A stretch of 64,000 nucleotides of DNA from an uncultured Lachnospiraceae bacterium. Lineage in GTDB: Bacteria > Bacillota > Clostridia > Lachnospirales > Lachnospiraceae. The notes beneath the pieces are model-generated. The model was not told the DNA's origin. It was given only the letters and a program-made list of their open reading frames with translations, and searched no databases. Positions within the stretch are counted from its first letter, which is position 1; the number at the start of each line of letters is the position of its first letter. Of the stretch, positions 42,508 to 50,521 are shown one piece after another. The stretch covers positions 31,478 through 95,477 of the forward strand of contig CAOKWI010000006.1 in NCBI GenBank assembly GCA_948473115.1. Reading direction: 5' to 3'. The translations under genes and the position numbers were made by a program.

Positions 42508-44247
42508 ATGAAAAAGGATGTATTTAAGCGGCTTTTCGGTTATCTTAAGGCATATCGGCTGCGGCTGTTTTTCGTGCTGCTGTTTGCAGCCGTCAGCACG
42601 GTATTTACCTGCCTGGCTCCGTTTGTGATAGGCAGGGTCACAACAACGCTGTTTGACAGCATCCGTGACGGTGTGTTTTATTGGGAAACCATAGCCTGGC
42701 TTCTGGGAATGCTGGTGTGCCTGTATCTGGTATCACAGTTCTTCTCCTTCCTGCAGGGTTTCCATATGGCGAAGATCACGGCCGGCGTGATGAGGAGGAT
42801 CCGAAGCGATATCGCGGAGAAAATGCACCGGCTGAAGCTGGATTATTATGACACACATACCCATGGAGATATCCTGAGCGTCATCACTAACGATGTAGAT
42901 ACCATCAATAACATGGTCAGCCAGAATCTTACTTCCATTGTGACACAGGTGATCACGGCGGCGGGAATCTTTCTGATGATGCTGGCGATCAGCCCGAGGC
43001 TGACCCTGATCCCGGTGGTGATGGTGCCGCTGTCCCTGCTGAGCGCGGCAGGCGTAATGAAGTCCAGCGGCAGGCATTACGGAAGACAGCAGGAGCTGCT
43101 GGGGGAGCTCAACGGCTACATTGAGGAAATGTATAACGGACAGCAGGTGGTTCAGACTTTCGGCTATCAGGAGAGAGCCAGGCGGCAGTTTTGTCTGTTA
43201 AACGGGGAATTGAAGACCAGCTCTTATAAAGCGGAGACCGCCGCAGGTGCGGTCAGCCCCATAACCACCCTTGTGAATGACATGGGGTACGTGGTGTGTG
43301 CGGCGATAGGCTGCCTCAGCGCTGTGGGCGGGTGGATCACCGTAGGCAACGTCCAGGCAATGCTGGAATATACCCGACGTTTTGCCGAGCCGTTTTCTTC
43401 GCTGGCAGGCATGGCGGGGAGTTTCGGGGCGGCCAGGGCAGCGGGAGAGAGGATATTTGATCTGCTGGATGCCGGGGAAGAGCTTCCTGAGGCGGAAAAC
43501 AGCGTGATTCCCGCAGACCGTTCCGGCAGCGTAACCTTTGAGGATGTCCGGTTTGGCTATACCCCTGACAGGATGCTGATGCAGGGAGTGAATTTGACGG
43601 TAAGACCCGGTCAGAAGGTTGCAATTGTGGGGCCTACGGGCGCTGGAAAAACGACGCTGATCAATCTGTTGATGCGGTTTTACGAGATCAATGGCGGCTC
43701 CATCAGGGTGGACGGGACGGACATCCGCGAGATGCCCAGGGAAGAGCTGCGAGGCCGGTTCGGCATGGTTTTACAGGATACATGGCTTTTCCAGGGAACC
43801 ATCGCGGAAAACCTGGGGTATGCGGAGGAAGATATGGACAGGGAGAAAATCATAGCTTCGGCAAGATCCGCCTGCGCCCATGATTTTATCAAAACGCTTC
43901 CCGGGGGATACGATATGGAACTGGCCAGAGGGGCGGAAAATATTTCACAGGGTGAGCGGCAGCTTCTTACCATTGCCAGGGCTATCGCCTCCGATCCGGA
44001 GATCATGATATTGGATGAAGCCACCAGCAATGTGGATACCCACACTGAGGTTCTCATCCAGCGGGCCATGGCGGAACTGATGAGGGGACGTACCAGCTTT
44101 GTGGTGGCGCACCGGCTTTCCACCATCCGTGACGCGGATATGATCCTGTATATGGAGGACGGGGATATCAAAGAGATAGGGAACCACGATGAACTGATGA
44201 AGCGGGCAGGGAAATATGCAGCGCTGTACAACAGTCAGTTTGCATAA
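42508..44247 (+). CDS. Multidrug-type ABC half-transporter with intact ATP site
   Basis: A 579-residue partner of the preceding gene. Six membrane segments (about 18-300), Walker A GPTGAGKT, Q-loop GMVLQDTWL, signature NISQGERQL (LSGGQ variant), Walker B IMILDEATSNVD with intact catalytic Glu, and switch His in VVAHRLSTI. Together with the degenerate partner this gives one canonical and one non-canonical ATP site. ATG 42508 follows AAAGGAGG. Probably the end of the MerR-controlled transcript, since a terminator follows. Confidence 0.92.
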   Translation: MKKDVFKRLFGYLKAYRLRLFFVLLFAAVSTVFTCLAPFVIGRVTTTLFDSIRDGVFYWETIAWLLGMLVCLYLVSQFFSFLQGFHMAKITAGVMRRIRSDIAEKMHRLKLDYYDTHTHGDILSVITNDVDTINNMVSQNLTSIVTQVITAAGIFLMMLAISPRLTLIPVVMVPLSLLSAAGVMKSSGRHYGRQQELLGELNGYIEEMYNGQQVVQTFGYQERARRQFCLLNGELKTSSYKAETAAGAVSPITTLVNDMGYVVCAAIGCLSAVGGWITVGNVQAMLEYTRRFAEPFSSLAGMAGSFGAARAAGERIFDLLDAGEELPEAENSVIPADRSGSVTFEDVRFGYTPDRMLMQGVNLTVRPGQKVAIVGPTGAGKTTLINLLMRFYEINGGSIRVDGTDIREMPREELRGRFGMVLQDTWLFQGTIAENLGYAEEDMDREKIIASARSACAHDFIKTLPGGYDMELARGAENISQGERQLLTIARAIASDPEIMILDEATSNVDTHTEVLIQRAMAELMRGRTSFVVAHRLSTIRDADMILYMEDGDIKEIGNHDELMKRAGKYAALYNSQFA

Positions 44248-44281
44248 GCGCATACCCTGCTGCAGGAATGGAATGGTATCG

Positions 44282-44305
44282 AAATGCGGGCAATGCCCGC
44301 ATTTT
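44282..44305 (+). terminator. Terminator after the ABC exporter pair
   Basis: AAATGCGGGC AAT GCCCGCATTT is a perfect 10-bp stem followed by TTG. The A and T ends also allow some activity on the other strand. Confidence 0.8.
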
Positions 44306-44379
44306 GATATTCGGCAAACACAAATTCTTCCCGGATTCATATGATATTACTAAATAAAAAAATGTAGGAAGGATTTAAA

Positions 44380-44547
44380 ATGCAGGATTATTTGTATGAC
44401 AATAATATTGACAAATTTCCCGTGGCCATGGCCTATGTGCCCTGGCAGAGATTTGACAAGATGTTTGACGACCTGGAGAAAGCCTATTGTACCGGCACGA
44501 TTTTCCCGGAATTGGATAAACCTTTTACAGGAAGGAGATGTGTATAA
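44380..44547 (+). CDS. cotJA: Spore coat-associated protein CotJA
   Basis: A 55-residue protein with the CotJA pattern FPVAMAYVPWQRFDKMFDDLEKAYCTGTIFPELDKPF. It begins at ATG 44380, after TAGGAAGGA, and its stop overlaps the start of cotJB (TAATG). In Bacillus the cotJ operon is made in the mother cell under sigma-E; the AT-rich stretch before it has a CATATGAT that might be part of such a promoter, but I cannot assign it. Confidence 0.93.
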   Translation: MQDYLYDNNIDKFPVAMAYVPWQRFDKMFDDLEKAYCTGTIFPELDKPFTGRRCV

Positions 44548-44804
44548 TGGGGAATAACAAGGAGCAGCTTTTAAGGGATATCGGTATTGTGGACTTCGTG
44601 CTGACGGAGCTGACACTGTACCTGGACACCCATCCCTTTGACCGTAATGCCATGGAGTATTTCAACCATTACAACAGGATCAAGCACCAGATGGAGAAGG
44701 AGTTCTCCATGAAGTATTTCCCCCTGAATACGAGCATGGCTGAGAGCAATAAGGAATGGCGCTGGGGGATGGCTCCCCTGCCCTGGGAAGGAGTGTGCGG
44801 CTAA
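44547..44804 (+). CDS. cotJB: Spore coat protein CotJB
   Basis: An 85-residue protein of the CotJB family: DIGIVDFVLTELTLYLDTHPFD, then HYNRIKHQMEKEFSMKYFPL and a C-terminal WRWGMAPLPWEG. ATG 44547 shares its first base with the cotJA stop and has GGAAGGAG nine bases upstream; an in-frame ATG at 44538 is less well placed. It supports coat assembly together with CotJA and CotJC. No gap to cotJC. Confidence 0.93.
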   Translation: MGNNKEQLLRDIGIVDFVLTELTLYLDTHPFDRNAMEYFNHYNRIKHQMEKEFSMKYFPLNTSMAESNKEWRWGMAPLPWEGVCG

Positions 44805-45443
44805 ATGTGGAGTTATGAGAGAAGATTGCAATTTCCTGTGAACATCAAGGAGCCCAACGCGAAGCTGGCGCAGGTCATTATCTCCCAGTTTGGAGGACCT
44901 GACGGGGAACTGAGTGCAAGCATGCGCTATCTGTCCCAGAGATACTCCATGCCCTATAAGGAAGTGGCGGGCTTGCTGACAGATATCGGTACGGAGGAGC
45001 TGGCGCATATGGAAATGGTGTCCGCCATTGTCCATCAGCTGACCAGGAATCTCTCCATGGAGGAGATCGAGAAGAGCGGCTTTGCAACCTATTATGTGGA
45101 CCACACCCTGGGTGTATGGCCCACCGCGGCTGCGGGGATTCCCTTTAACGCCTGCGAGTTTCAGGTGAAGGGAGACCCGATCACGGATCTGACAGAGGAT
45201 CTGGCGGCGGAGCAGAAGGCGAGAAGCACTTATGACAATATCCTGCGCCTGATCAAGGAGCCGGATGTGTGCGAGCCCATCAAGTTTCTGCGGGAGAGGG
45301 AGATCGTGCATTTCCAGAGGTTCGGTGAAGCGCTGCGGATGACGCAGGATAGGCTGGATTCCAAGAACTTCTATGCCTTCAACCCTGCCTTTGACAAATG
45401 CAAGGATTGTGACGATAAGCCGGACTGTGGCTGTAAGAACTGA
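44805..45443 (+). CDS. cotJC: Spore coat protein CotJC, manganese-catalase-like
   Basis: A 212-residue four-helix-bundle protein of the manganese catalase family. Metal-ligand candidates are in GTEELAHMEMV (Glu and His, about 64-74), in the LTEDLAAEQKARSTYDNIL helix and in REREIVHFQRF. The C-terminus is cysteine-rich (CKDCDDKPDCGCKN). The start codon follows the cotJB stop directly and GGAAGGAG lies 12 bases before it. Family members sit in the coat and may detoxify peroxide. Confidence 0.93.
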   Translation: MWSYERRLQFPVNIKEPNAKLAQVIISQFGGPDGELSASMRYLSQRYSMPYKEVAGLLTDIGTEELAHMEMVSAIVHQLTRNLSMEEIEKSGFATYYVDHTLGVWPTAAAGIPFNACEFQVKGDPITDLTEDLAAEQKARSTYDNILRLIKEPDVCEPIKFLREREIVHFQRFGEALRMTQDRLDSKNFYAFNPAFDKCKDCDDKPDCGCKN

Positions 45444-45456
45444 ATTAATGGCAATG

Positions 45457-45489
45457 AACGGCGGGGTGTGGCAGCCCTGCCGTTTTTGC
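45457..45489 (+). terminator. Terminator after cotJC
   Basis: AACGGC-GGG pairs with CCC-GCCGTT, with one bulge on each arm, and TTTTT follows. It lies about 15 bases after the cotJC stop. Confidence 0.7.
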
Positions 45490-45534
45490 AATGTCCTGAA
45501 TTTTATTAATTTTTTAGAAATTTCATTTTGTCTA

Positions 45535-45563
45535 TTGTACGAGACTGAAAGCGTTGCTATAAT
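45535..45563 (+). promoter_or_regulatory. Sigma-A promoter of the L,D-transpeptidase gene
   Basis: TTGTAC (45535-45540), a 17-base spacer and a perfect TATAAT (45558-45563), 44 bases before the start codon. Confidence 0.75.
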
Positions 45564-45606
45564 TGATAAAATCATATGTATACAAAACAGCCAGGAGAAA
45601 AATGCC

Positions 45607-46500
45607 ATGAAAAAGAATTTTAAGAAACTGATACTTATGTGCTTAAGTGTGTTGCTTTTATTCGGATATAATATGCCGGTCCAGGCACGGGAAGACATAC
45701 TGGATTCCAGGCCGTCATATACTGTCTATGTGAACAGGACGCAAAACTGTGTTACGGTTCTGGAGCAGAAAGATGACGGCACTTCCGTGCTTGCCAGGGT
45801 TATGGCATGTTCCTGCGGGAGGGCGGGACATGAAACTCCCGAAGGGACTTTCAGTACATCGGATTATTATGAGTGGTGTTACATGGTGGACGGAACCTAT
45901 GGAAAATATTCCGTGAGATTCAACAACCACATATTGTTTCATTCCGTTCCCTATCTAAAGCGTTCCGATGACACATTGGAATGGGATCAATATAACCTTT
46001 TAGGACAGAATGCATCGCTTGGATGTGTCCGCCTATCGGTTGCCGATGCAAAATGGATCTATGACAATTGCAAGGCCGGAACGACTGTTGTGGTGTATTC
46101 AGGGGATGACATCATAGGGGATGCCGTTAAACCGGCATCCATAAAAATACCGGAAGACTCACCGTACAGGAATTGGGATCCGACGAATGCCAATGCCAAC
46201 AATCCATGGCTTATATCCAGCTTTGACTACGTCGCATATGCGGACAGATATGCTGATTTGAAAGAGGCATTTGGCTATGATAAGACAGCTTTATACACTC
46301 ATTATGTCACATACGGAATAGCGGAGGGAAGGTCCGCGGAGTTTTCAGGGTCTGTAGGGTCTTCATCTGAATTTGACTATATCGCATATGCGGACAGATA
46401 TGCTGATTTGAAAGAGGCATTTGGCTATGATAAAACCGCTTTATATACTCACTATATAACATTCGGAAAAGCGGAAGGAAGATTTGCAGGAGCAGATTAG
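45607..46500 (+). CDS. Secreted L,D-transpeptidase (YkuD) with C-terminal repeats
   Basis: A 297-residue exported protein: signal peptide 1-27 (LILMCLSVLLLFGYNMPVQA), YkuD catalytic domain about 35-165, and a C-terminal part with two 37-residue repeats (FDYVAYADRYADLKEAFGYDK...AEGR, starting near residues 206 and 256). The active site is the His in LFHSVPY and the Cys in SLGCVRLS. It would cross-link peptidoglycan or anchor proteins; the repeats may bind the wall. The repeats are nearly identical in DNA (46222-46332 and 46372-46482). The stop codon abuts a MITE-like element. Confidence 0.88.
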   Translation: MKKNFKKLILMCLSVLLLFGYNMPVQAREDILDSRPSYTVYVNRTQNCVTVLEQKDDGTSVLARVMACSCGRAGHETPEGTFSTSDYYEWCYMVDGTYGKYSVRFNNHILFHSVPYLKRSDDTLEWDQYNLLGQNASLGCVRLSVADAKWIYDNCKAGTTVVVYSGDDIIGDAVKPASIKIPEDSPYRNWDPTNANANNPWLISSFDYVAYADRYADLKEAFGYDKTALYTHYVTYGIAEGRSAEFSGSVGSSSEFDYIAYADRYADLKEAFGYDKTALYTHYITFGKAEGRFAGAD

Positions 46501-46653
46501 GAACTGTCGATAAATAACTTATGCAGATGACGCAGCATGAATTTTCATATGCAAGGCGGAGGAATGAGGCGTACTGGGGTACGCCGATTGACGACAACGC
46601 AGCAGATGGAAATTCATGCAAGTCAAATGTACAAGTTATTTCGGACAGTTCCT
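46499..46653. repeat. MITE-like element, GGAACTGTC family, copy 2
   Basis: A 155-bp element with ends AGGAACTGTCGATAAATAAC and the complement AGGAACTGTCCGAAATAACT, and the same central block as copy 1, including GGCGGAGGAATGAGGCGTAC and the GGCGTAC TGGG GTACGCC hairpin. It begins at the stop codon of the L,D-transpeptidase gene. The central 50 bases are almost identical to copy 1, while the arms have diverged but kept their pairing. The 260 bases from 46654 to 46915 show no gene. Confidence 0.8.
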
Positions 46654-46915
46654 TAATATATGCTGCTTAACCGTTAACATTTCCGAGTAACCTGACAGGA
46701 GTTCCTGATTCATTCCGGACAATGCTGCCAGGAACAAGAGGGTATCGCAAAATTATCAAAACAGATAATCGTGCGGCACCCTTTTCTTGTCTTTCGGACA
46801 AAAAGCTTTCGTCTCACATTTCTTTGGAATAAATCGAACCATTTTCCGATTCATTACCATATACAGGTGAAGGACATAACTCCTTCGCGAAAGACGTCTT
46901 TGGGTGGGAGCAGTA

Positions 46916-47437
46916 ATGACAAAACAGGAACTGACAGAATGCATTGATACATATGGCAGGGATATCTATTCCTTCTGCAGGCATATGACCGGAAATGTGC
47001 AGGAGGCGGAGGAACTGTACCAGGACACATGGCTGAAAACAGTGGAACTGCTGGAAAGCATCGATTCCACGGGAAATGTGAAAAGCTATTGCCTGACCGT
47101 GGCCCTGCGGCTCTGGAAGAACAGGAAACGCAAATTTGCCTGGAGGAAACGGATCGCCGGGACACAGGATTACCTGGATGATGAGGGACTGGAATATATC
47201 AGCGATGACAGTCCCACCTCAGAGGAGCAGATCCTGGAGAAAGAGCGGGACAGACTGGTCTGGAATGCCGTTGGAGAACTGCCGGAGAAACTGAAAACGG
47301 TAATTCTTCTGTACTATATGGAGGAATTAGGCATCTCGCAGATCGCGGAACTGGCAGGAGTGCCGGTTGGAACGGTAAAGAGCAGACTGTATCAGGCGCG
47401 GAAGCTTCTGGAACAGAAATTGGAGGGTGTTTTATGA
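46916..47437 (+). CDS. ECF-type RNA polymerase sigma factor
   Basis: A 173-residue sigma-70 family member with only regions 2 (about 8-78: YGRDIYSFCRHMTGNVQEAEELYQDTWLK) and 4 (about 115-168: LPEKLKTVILLYYMEELGISQIAELAGVPVGTVKSRLYQARKLL), as in ECF factors. ATG 46916 follows GGGAG by six bases; a GTG at 46904 is also in frame. Its stop overlaps the next gene, a membrane-anchored putative anti-sigma factor, by four bases. It may control envelope-stress genes such as those nearby; the promoter it recognises is not evident. Confidence 0.9.
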   Translation: MTKQELTECIDTYGRDIYSFCRHMTGNVQEAEELYQDTWLKTVELLESIDSTGNVKSYCLTVALRLWKNRKRKFAWRKRIAGTQDYLDDEGLEYISDDSPTSEEQILEKERDRLVWNAVGELPEKLKTVILLYYMEELGISQIAELAGVPVGTVKSRLYQARKLLEQKLEGVL

Positions 47438-48666
47438 GAAATCAGCTGGATGAACTTTTGACACATGTCCTTACTCCAAGAGAGGAACCCGGTGATATCC
47501 TGAACCGGAAAATTTTAGCACAGGTAAAGGAGACAGAGCATATGAATCAGAAAAAGTATAAAAGGGCATCAGCAGCGGTGATCGCGGCGGCCGTTGTGGC
47601 GGCAAGTTCCATCACTGCAGTGGCGGCATTGCAGTACAGGAGTGCCTCCAGTGTGGCGGAGCGTGTAGGGGAAGAACAGCTGGCAGGCCATTTTGCCCAG
47701 CAGGCGTCGGATGCCGTCATGGATCCCCCGGGAGTGGCCGGTCAGGCGGACGGTGCCGGTATGATAGGGGAAAGCCAGAGCTTTGGGGGTTATAAGGTTA
47801 CGGTACTGGGGCTTGTGTCCGGGGAGGGACTTTCCGAGTACCAGACAAAGTCAGGCGGTCAGGTGCGGAGTGACAGAACCTACTGTGTGGTGGCTATTGC
47901 GAGGGAGGACGGTACGGCAATGGATGCGGAGCATGGAGACTTCTTCGTGTCGCCGCTGATCGGGGGGCTGGAGCCCTGGAAATACAACGCGGCCACGTTC
48001 TGCGGGAATTATAGTCAGTTTGTGGAGGAAGGGATTCTCTACCGTCTGCTGGAATGTGACAATATCGAATGCTTTGCGGATCGTGAACTGTATCTGTGCG
48101 TCACGGACACCAGTTCTTACGACACCGGACTCTATCACTATGATGAGACAAATGGCAGCATCTCCAGGAATACGGAATATACGGGGTTGAACGCGCTGTT
48201 TGACCTGGAAATAGATCCTTCCCTGGCTGACCCGGCCAGAGCCCAGGCCCTGATCGATGAGATCAATACGCCTACGGAGGGCGATGGAACGGAAATCGAA
48301 CTGCCCAAGGAAATGGAGGATGCCATGGCATGGGCAGGCCAGCTGACACCGGAAAATTTGGAACAGTACTGTGTGAAAATGGACAACACCGTGCAGACCG
48401 TCACTCCTAACAAGGACGGCTGGTATATACTGCAGCCATGGCTGATAAATCTGGCGGTTTCAGATACCCGCGGGGGAGAAGGCGGGAGAAGTTATAACGC
48501 TGAGTACGTGAAAGAAAATTATACGCCGGGACAGCTGTATATCGAGGGATACAGTACTTCCGGAGGCATGGAGGATCTGGTGATCACCACCATTGTCCTG
48601 AACGAGGACGGCAGCATCACTTTCGCGGCATGGGTGCCCAAGGACGTCAGCATGTATTTGAAATAG
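47434..48666 (+). CDS. Putative membrane-anchored anti-sigma factor
   Basis: A 410-residue protein: a short cytoplasmic N-terminus (1-45, including DELLTHVLTPREEPGD), one membrane helix (about 47-66, ASAAVIAAAVVAASSITAVAA) and a long extracellular domain. Topology, position and the four-base overlap with the ECF sigma gene support an anti-sigma role; the extracellular region resembles DUF4179-type proteins but I cannot place it firmly. The outer domain would be the sensor. A terminator follows. Confidence 0.72.
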   Translation: MRNQLDELLTHVLTPREEPGDILNRKILAQVKETEHMNQKKYKRASAAVIAAAVVAASSITAVAALQYRSASSVAERVGEEQLAGHFAQQASDAVMDPPGVAGQADGAGMIGESQSFGGYKVTVLGLVSGEGLSEYQTKSGGQVRSDRTYCVVAIAREDGTAMDAEHGDFFVSPLIGGLEPWKYNAATFCGNYSQFVEEGILYRLLECDNIECFADRELYLCVTDTSSYDTGLYHYDETNGSISRNTEYTGLNALFDLEIDPSLADPARAQALIDEINTPTEGDGTEIELPKEMEDAMAWAGQLTPENLEQYCVKMDNTVQTVTPNKDGWYILQPWLINLAVSDTRGGEGGRSYNAEYVKENYTPGQLYIEGYSTSGGMEDLVITTIVLNEDGSITFAAWVPKDVSMYLK

Positions 48667-48702
48667 AAGATAACTGCCCCTGATGCTTACGGAATTACTT
48701 TG

Positions 48703-48738
48703 AAAGGAGCGCCTGTGTTACTGCGGCGTTCCTTTTTT
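48703..48738 (+). terminator. Terminator after the anti-sigma gene
   Basis: AAAGGAGCGCC pairs with GGCGTTCCTTT (one G-T pair) across an 11-base loop, with a run of six T at the end. Confidence 0.75.
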
Positions 48739-48744
48739 CATGTA

Positions 48745-49101
48745 TTACAGCTTCGGGCAGGCGGCAAGGAACAGCTTCAGCATGTCCAGTGCATACTTCC
48801 GGTTCCGTATCTGTGCGCGATCCAGCATGTTTACAATGGCGGCAACCTCCTCAGTGTGCTGTCCATTTTCGCCTATTTTGTTCTCTTTCCCATAAATGAT
48901 ATAATCCATTGACATATCCATGGAGGCGGAAATAGCCATAAGGGTTTCCACGGACATACCGCAGCTGCCCCTTTCTATGTCGGCATAATATTTTGATGCA
49001 CGGTCAATTCGTTCCGCCATTTCATCCTGTGTCAGACCCAGCAGAGTGCGTTTTAAACGTATCCTTTCCCCGGCAGCTAGACGGTCATATGTTTCTTTCA
49101 T
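48745..49101 (-). CDS. XRE-family helix-turn-helix regulator
   Basis: A 118-residue protein with an N-terminal HTH_3 domain (about 11-66: ERIRLKRTLLGLTQDEMAERIDRASKYYADIERG) and a helical C-terminal part. It is divergent from the surface-polymer locus that begins at 49304 and could be its regulator: three copies of a TTtTAAACGTAT-like motif occur here, two of them flanking the -10 of the divergent promoter. The spacer also has a hairpin, CGGCAT TCTTTT ATGCCG (49160-49177), with a T-rich tail. Confidence 0.85.
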   Translation of the reverse strand: MKETYDRLAAGERIRLKRTLLGLTQDEMAERIDRASKYYADIERGSCGMSVETLMAISASMDMSMDYIIYGKENKIGENGQHTEEVAAIVNMLDRAQIRNRKYALDMLKLFLAACPKL

Positions 49102-49208
49102 CTAATGAGTATCCTCCGATTGCGTTTCCTCTTTTTCTGTACTGTATGAAAAGCATTGACGGCATTCTTTTATGCCGTTTGTTTTTTATTATCCCTATAA
49201 TAATTGTA

Positions 49209-49257
49209 TTGACGACACACGTTCTAAACGTATATAATAGTTATGTTTAAAACGTAT
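49209..49257 (+). promoter_or_regulatory. Promoter with a repeated AAACGTAT motif, surface-polymer locus
   Basis: TTGACG (49209-49214), an 18-base spacer and TATAAT (49233-49238). TTCTAAACGTAT (49222-49233) lies in the spacer and TTTAAAACGTAT (49246-49257) just after the start region, 24 bases apart; a third copy, TTTTAAACGTAT, is at 49051-49062 within the divergent XRE gene. The arrangement is that of a repressor operator overlapping a promoter. Confidence 0.6.
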
Positions 49258-49303
49258 GTTGCAGGAAAGCAGGGAGCCAAAATCGCTGTATCGGCAGATA
49301 AAG

Positions 49304-50521
49304 ATGAAGAAAATACTGATCCTTACAACTATTGGCGGCTTTCTGCCGCAGTTTGAGATGAATGATGTGAAAATACTGATGGAGCAGGGCTATGAAATCC
49401 ATTATGCATCTGATTTTGCCCACCCTGTCTATAAGCTGGACACGGAAATGCTGGAGAAAATGGGGATCAGGCTCCATTTCATTGATATACGGAAGTCTCC
49501 TTTAAGACTCCTGCATAATATGCGGGCACTAAGGAGCATTGTATCTTTGATGCGGAGGGAGCACTTCAACGCCATACATTGTCATAATCCGATGGGCGGT
49601 GTCCTGGGGAGGCTGGCGGCAGTGGCTGCTGACAGGCCAAGGAAGCCCTATATCATTTATACGGCGCATGGGTTTCATTTTTATGACGGTGCGCCGTTGT
49701 TGAACTGGCTTCTTTTTTTCCCGGTGGAATTCCTGCTTGCAAAATACACGGACAGCATTATCACCATCAACGGGGAGGATGATGCCAGGGCGCGCAGGCT
49801 TCTTGCGGGAAGGCGGAGGGCAGTATACAGGATTCCCGGAGTAGGGGTGGAGACTTCCCGTTTTGCACCGGATCCGCGCATTCGGGAGCGGGTGAGGAAA
49901 AACTTGCGGATAAAGGAAAACACCTTTTACATATTGTCTGTGGGGGAATTAAACCGTAACAAGAATCATGAGGTGATCATTCAGGCGATTGCCAGCCTCG
50001 ACGATCCGGATATCTGTTACGGGATCTGCGGGAAAGGATACCGGCGGGAATATTTGGAGAAACTGGCCAGGAAAAAGGGGATCGCGCACCAGGTGAGATT
50101 TTTCGGATTTCGGGATGATATCCCCGAGATGCTTCAGGGGGCGGATTGCTTTGCCTTTCCTTCCAGACGGGAGGGCCTTGGGATAGCGGCGCTGGAGGCA
50201 ATGGCGGCGGGGCTGCCCATGATCACTTCGGACTGTCGGGGTACAAGGGAATACATGGAAGACAATGTGACCGGTTATGTGTGCCGCAGCGGAAGGGTTT
50301 CTGAATACGCGCGGCTGATCAGGAGGATGAAGAGCGATCCGGGGAAAAGAAAGGCAATGTCGGACGTTTGCCGGAGCACTGCGGAGAAATTCAATCTTCA
50401 AAGGACGGACAGGATCATGCGGGAAGTATATGGGAAAATCAATACGGCGTCCCAATCGGTTTCCGCTGCACAGATGGACAGGTTTTCGGATGGCATAAGC
50501 GGAGGAACAAGGGAAAATTGA
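49304..50521 (+). CDS. Family 4 glycosyltransferase
   Basis: A 405-residue GT-B enzyme. The N-terminal half begins MKKILILTTIGGFLPQF and includes HCHNPMGGVLGRLAA; the nucleotide-sugar half has SVGELNRNKNHEVIIQA, GKGYRREYLEKLA and the conserved EGLGIAALEAMAAGLPMITSDCRG block (Glu pair for the retaining mechanism). The start at 49304 fits the fold, though the ribosome binding site is weak; ATG 49256 lies very near the expected transcription start. First gene of the surface-polymer locus; likely transfers a sugar to a lipid-linked intermediate. Its stop overlaps the next gene. Confidence 0.88.
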   Translation: MKKILILTTIGGFLPQFEMNDVKILMEQGYEIHYASDFAHPVYKLDTEMLEKMGIRLHFIDIRKSPLRLLHNMRALRSIVSLMRREHFNAIHCHNPMGGVLGRLAAVAADRPRKPYIIYTAHGFHFYDGAPLLNWLLFFPVEFLLAKYTDSIITINGEDDARARRLLAGRRRAVYRIPGVGVETSRFAPDPRIRERVRKNLRIKENTFYILSVGELNRNKNHEVIIQAIASLDDPDICYGICGKGYRREYLEKLARKKGIAHQVRFFGFRDDIPEMLQGADCFAFPSRREGLGIAALEAMAAGLPMITSDCRGTREYMEDNVTGYVCRSGRVSEYARLIRRMKSDPGKRKAMSDVCRSTAEKFNLQRTDRIMREVYGKINTASQSVSAAQMDRFSDGISGGTREN

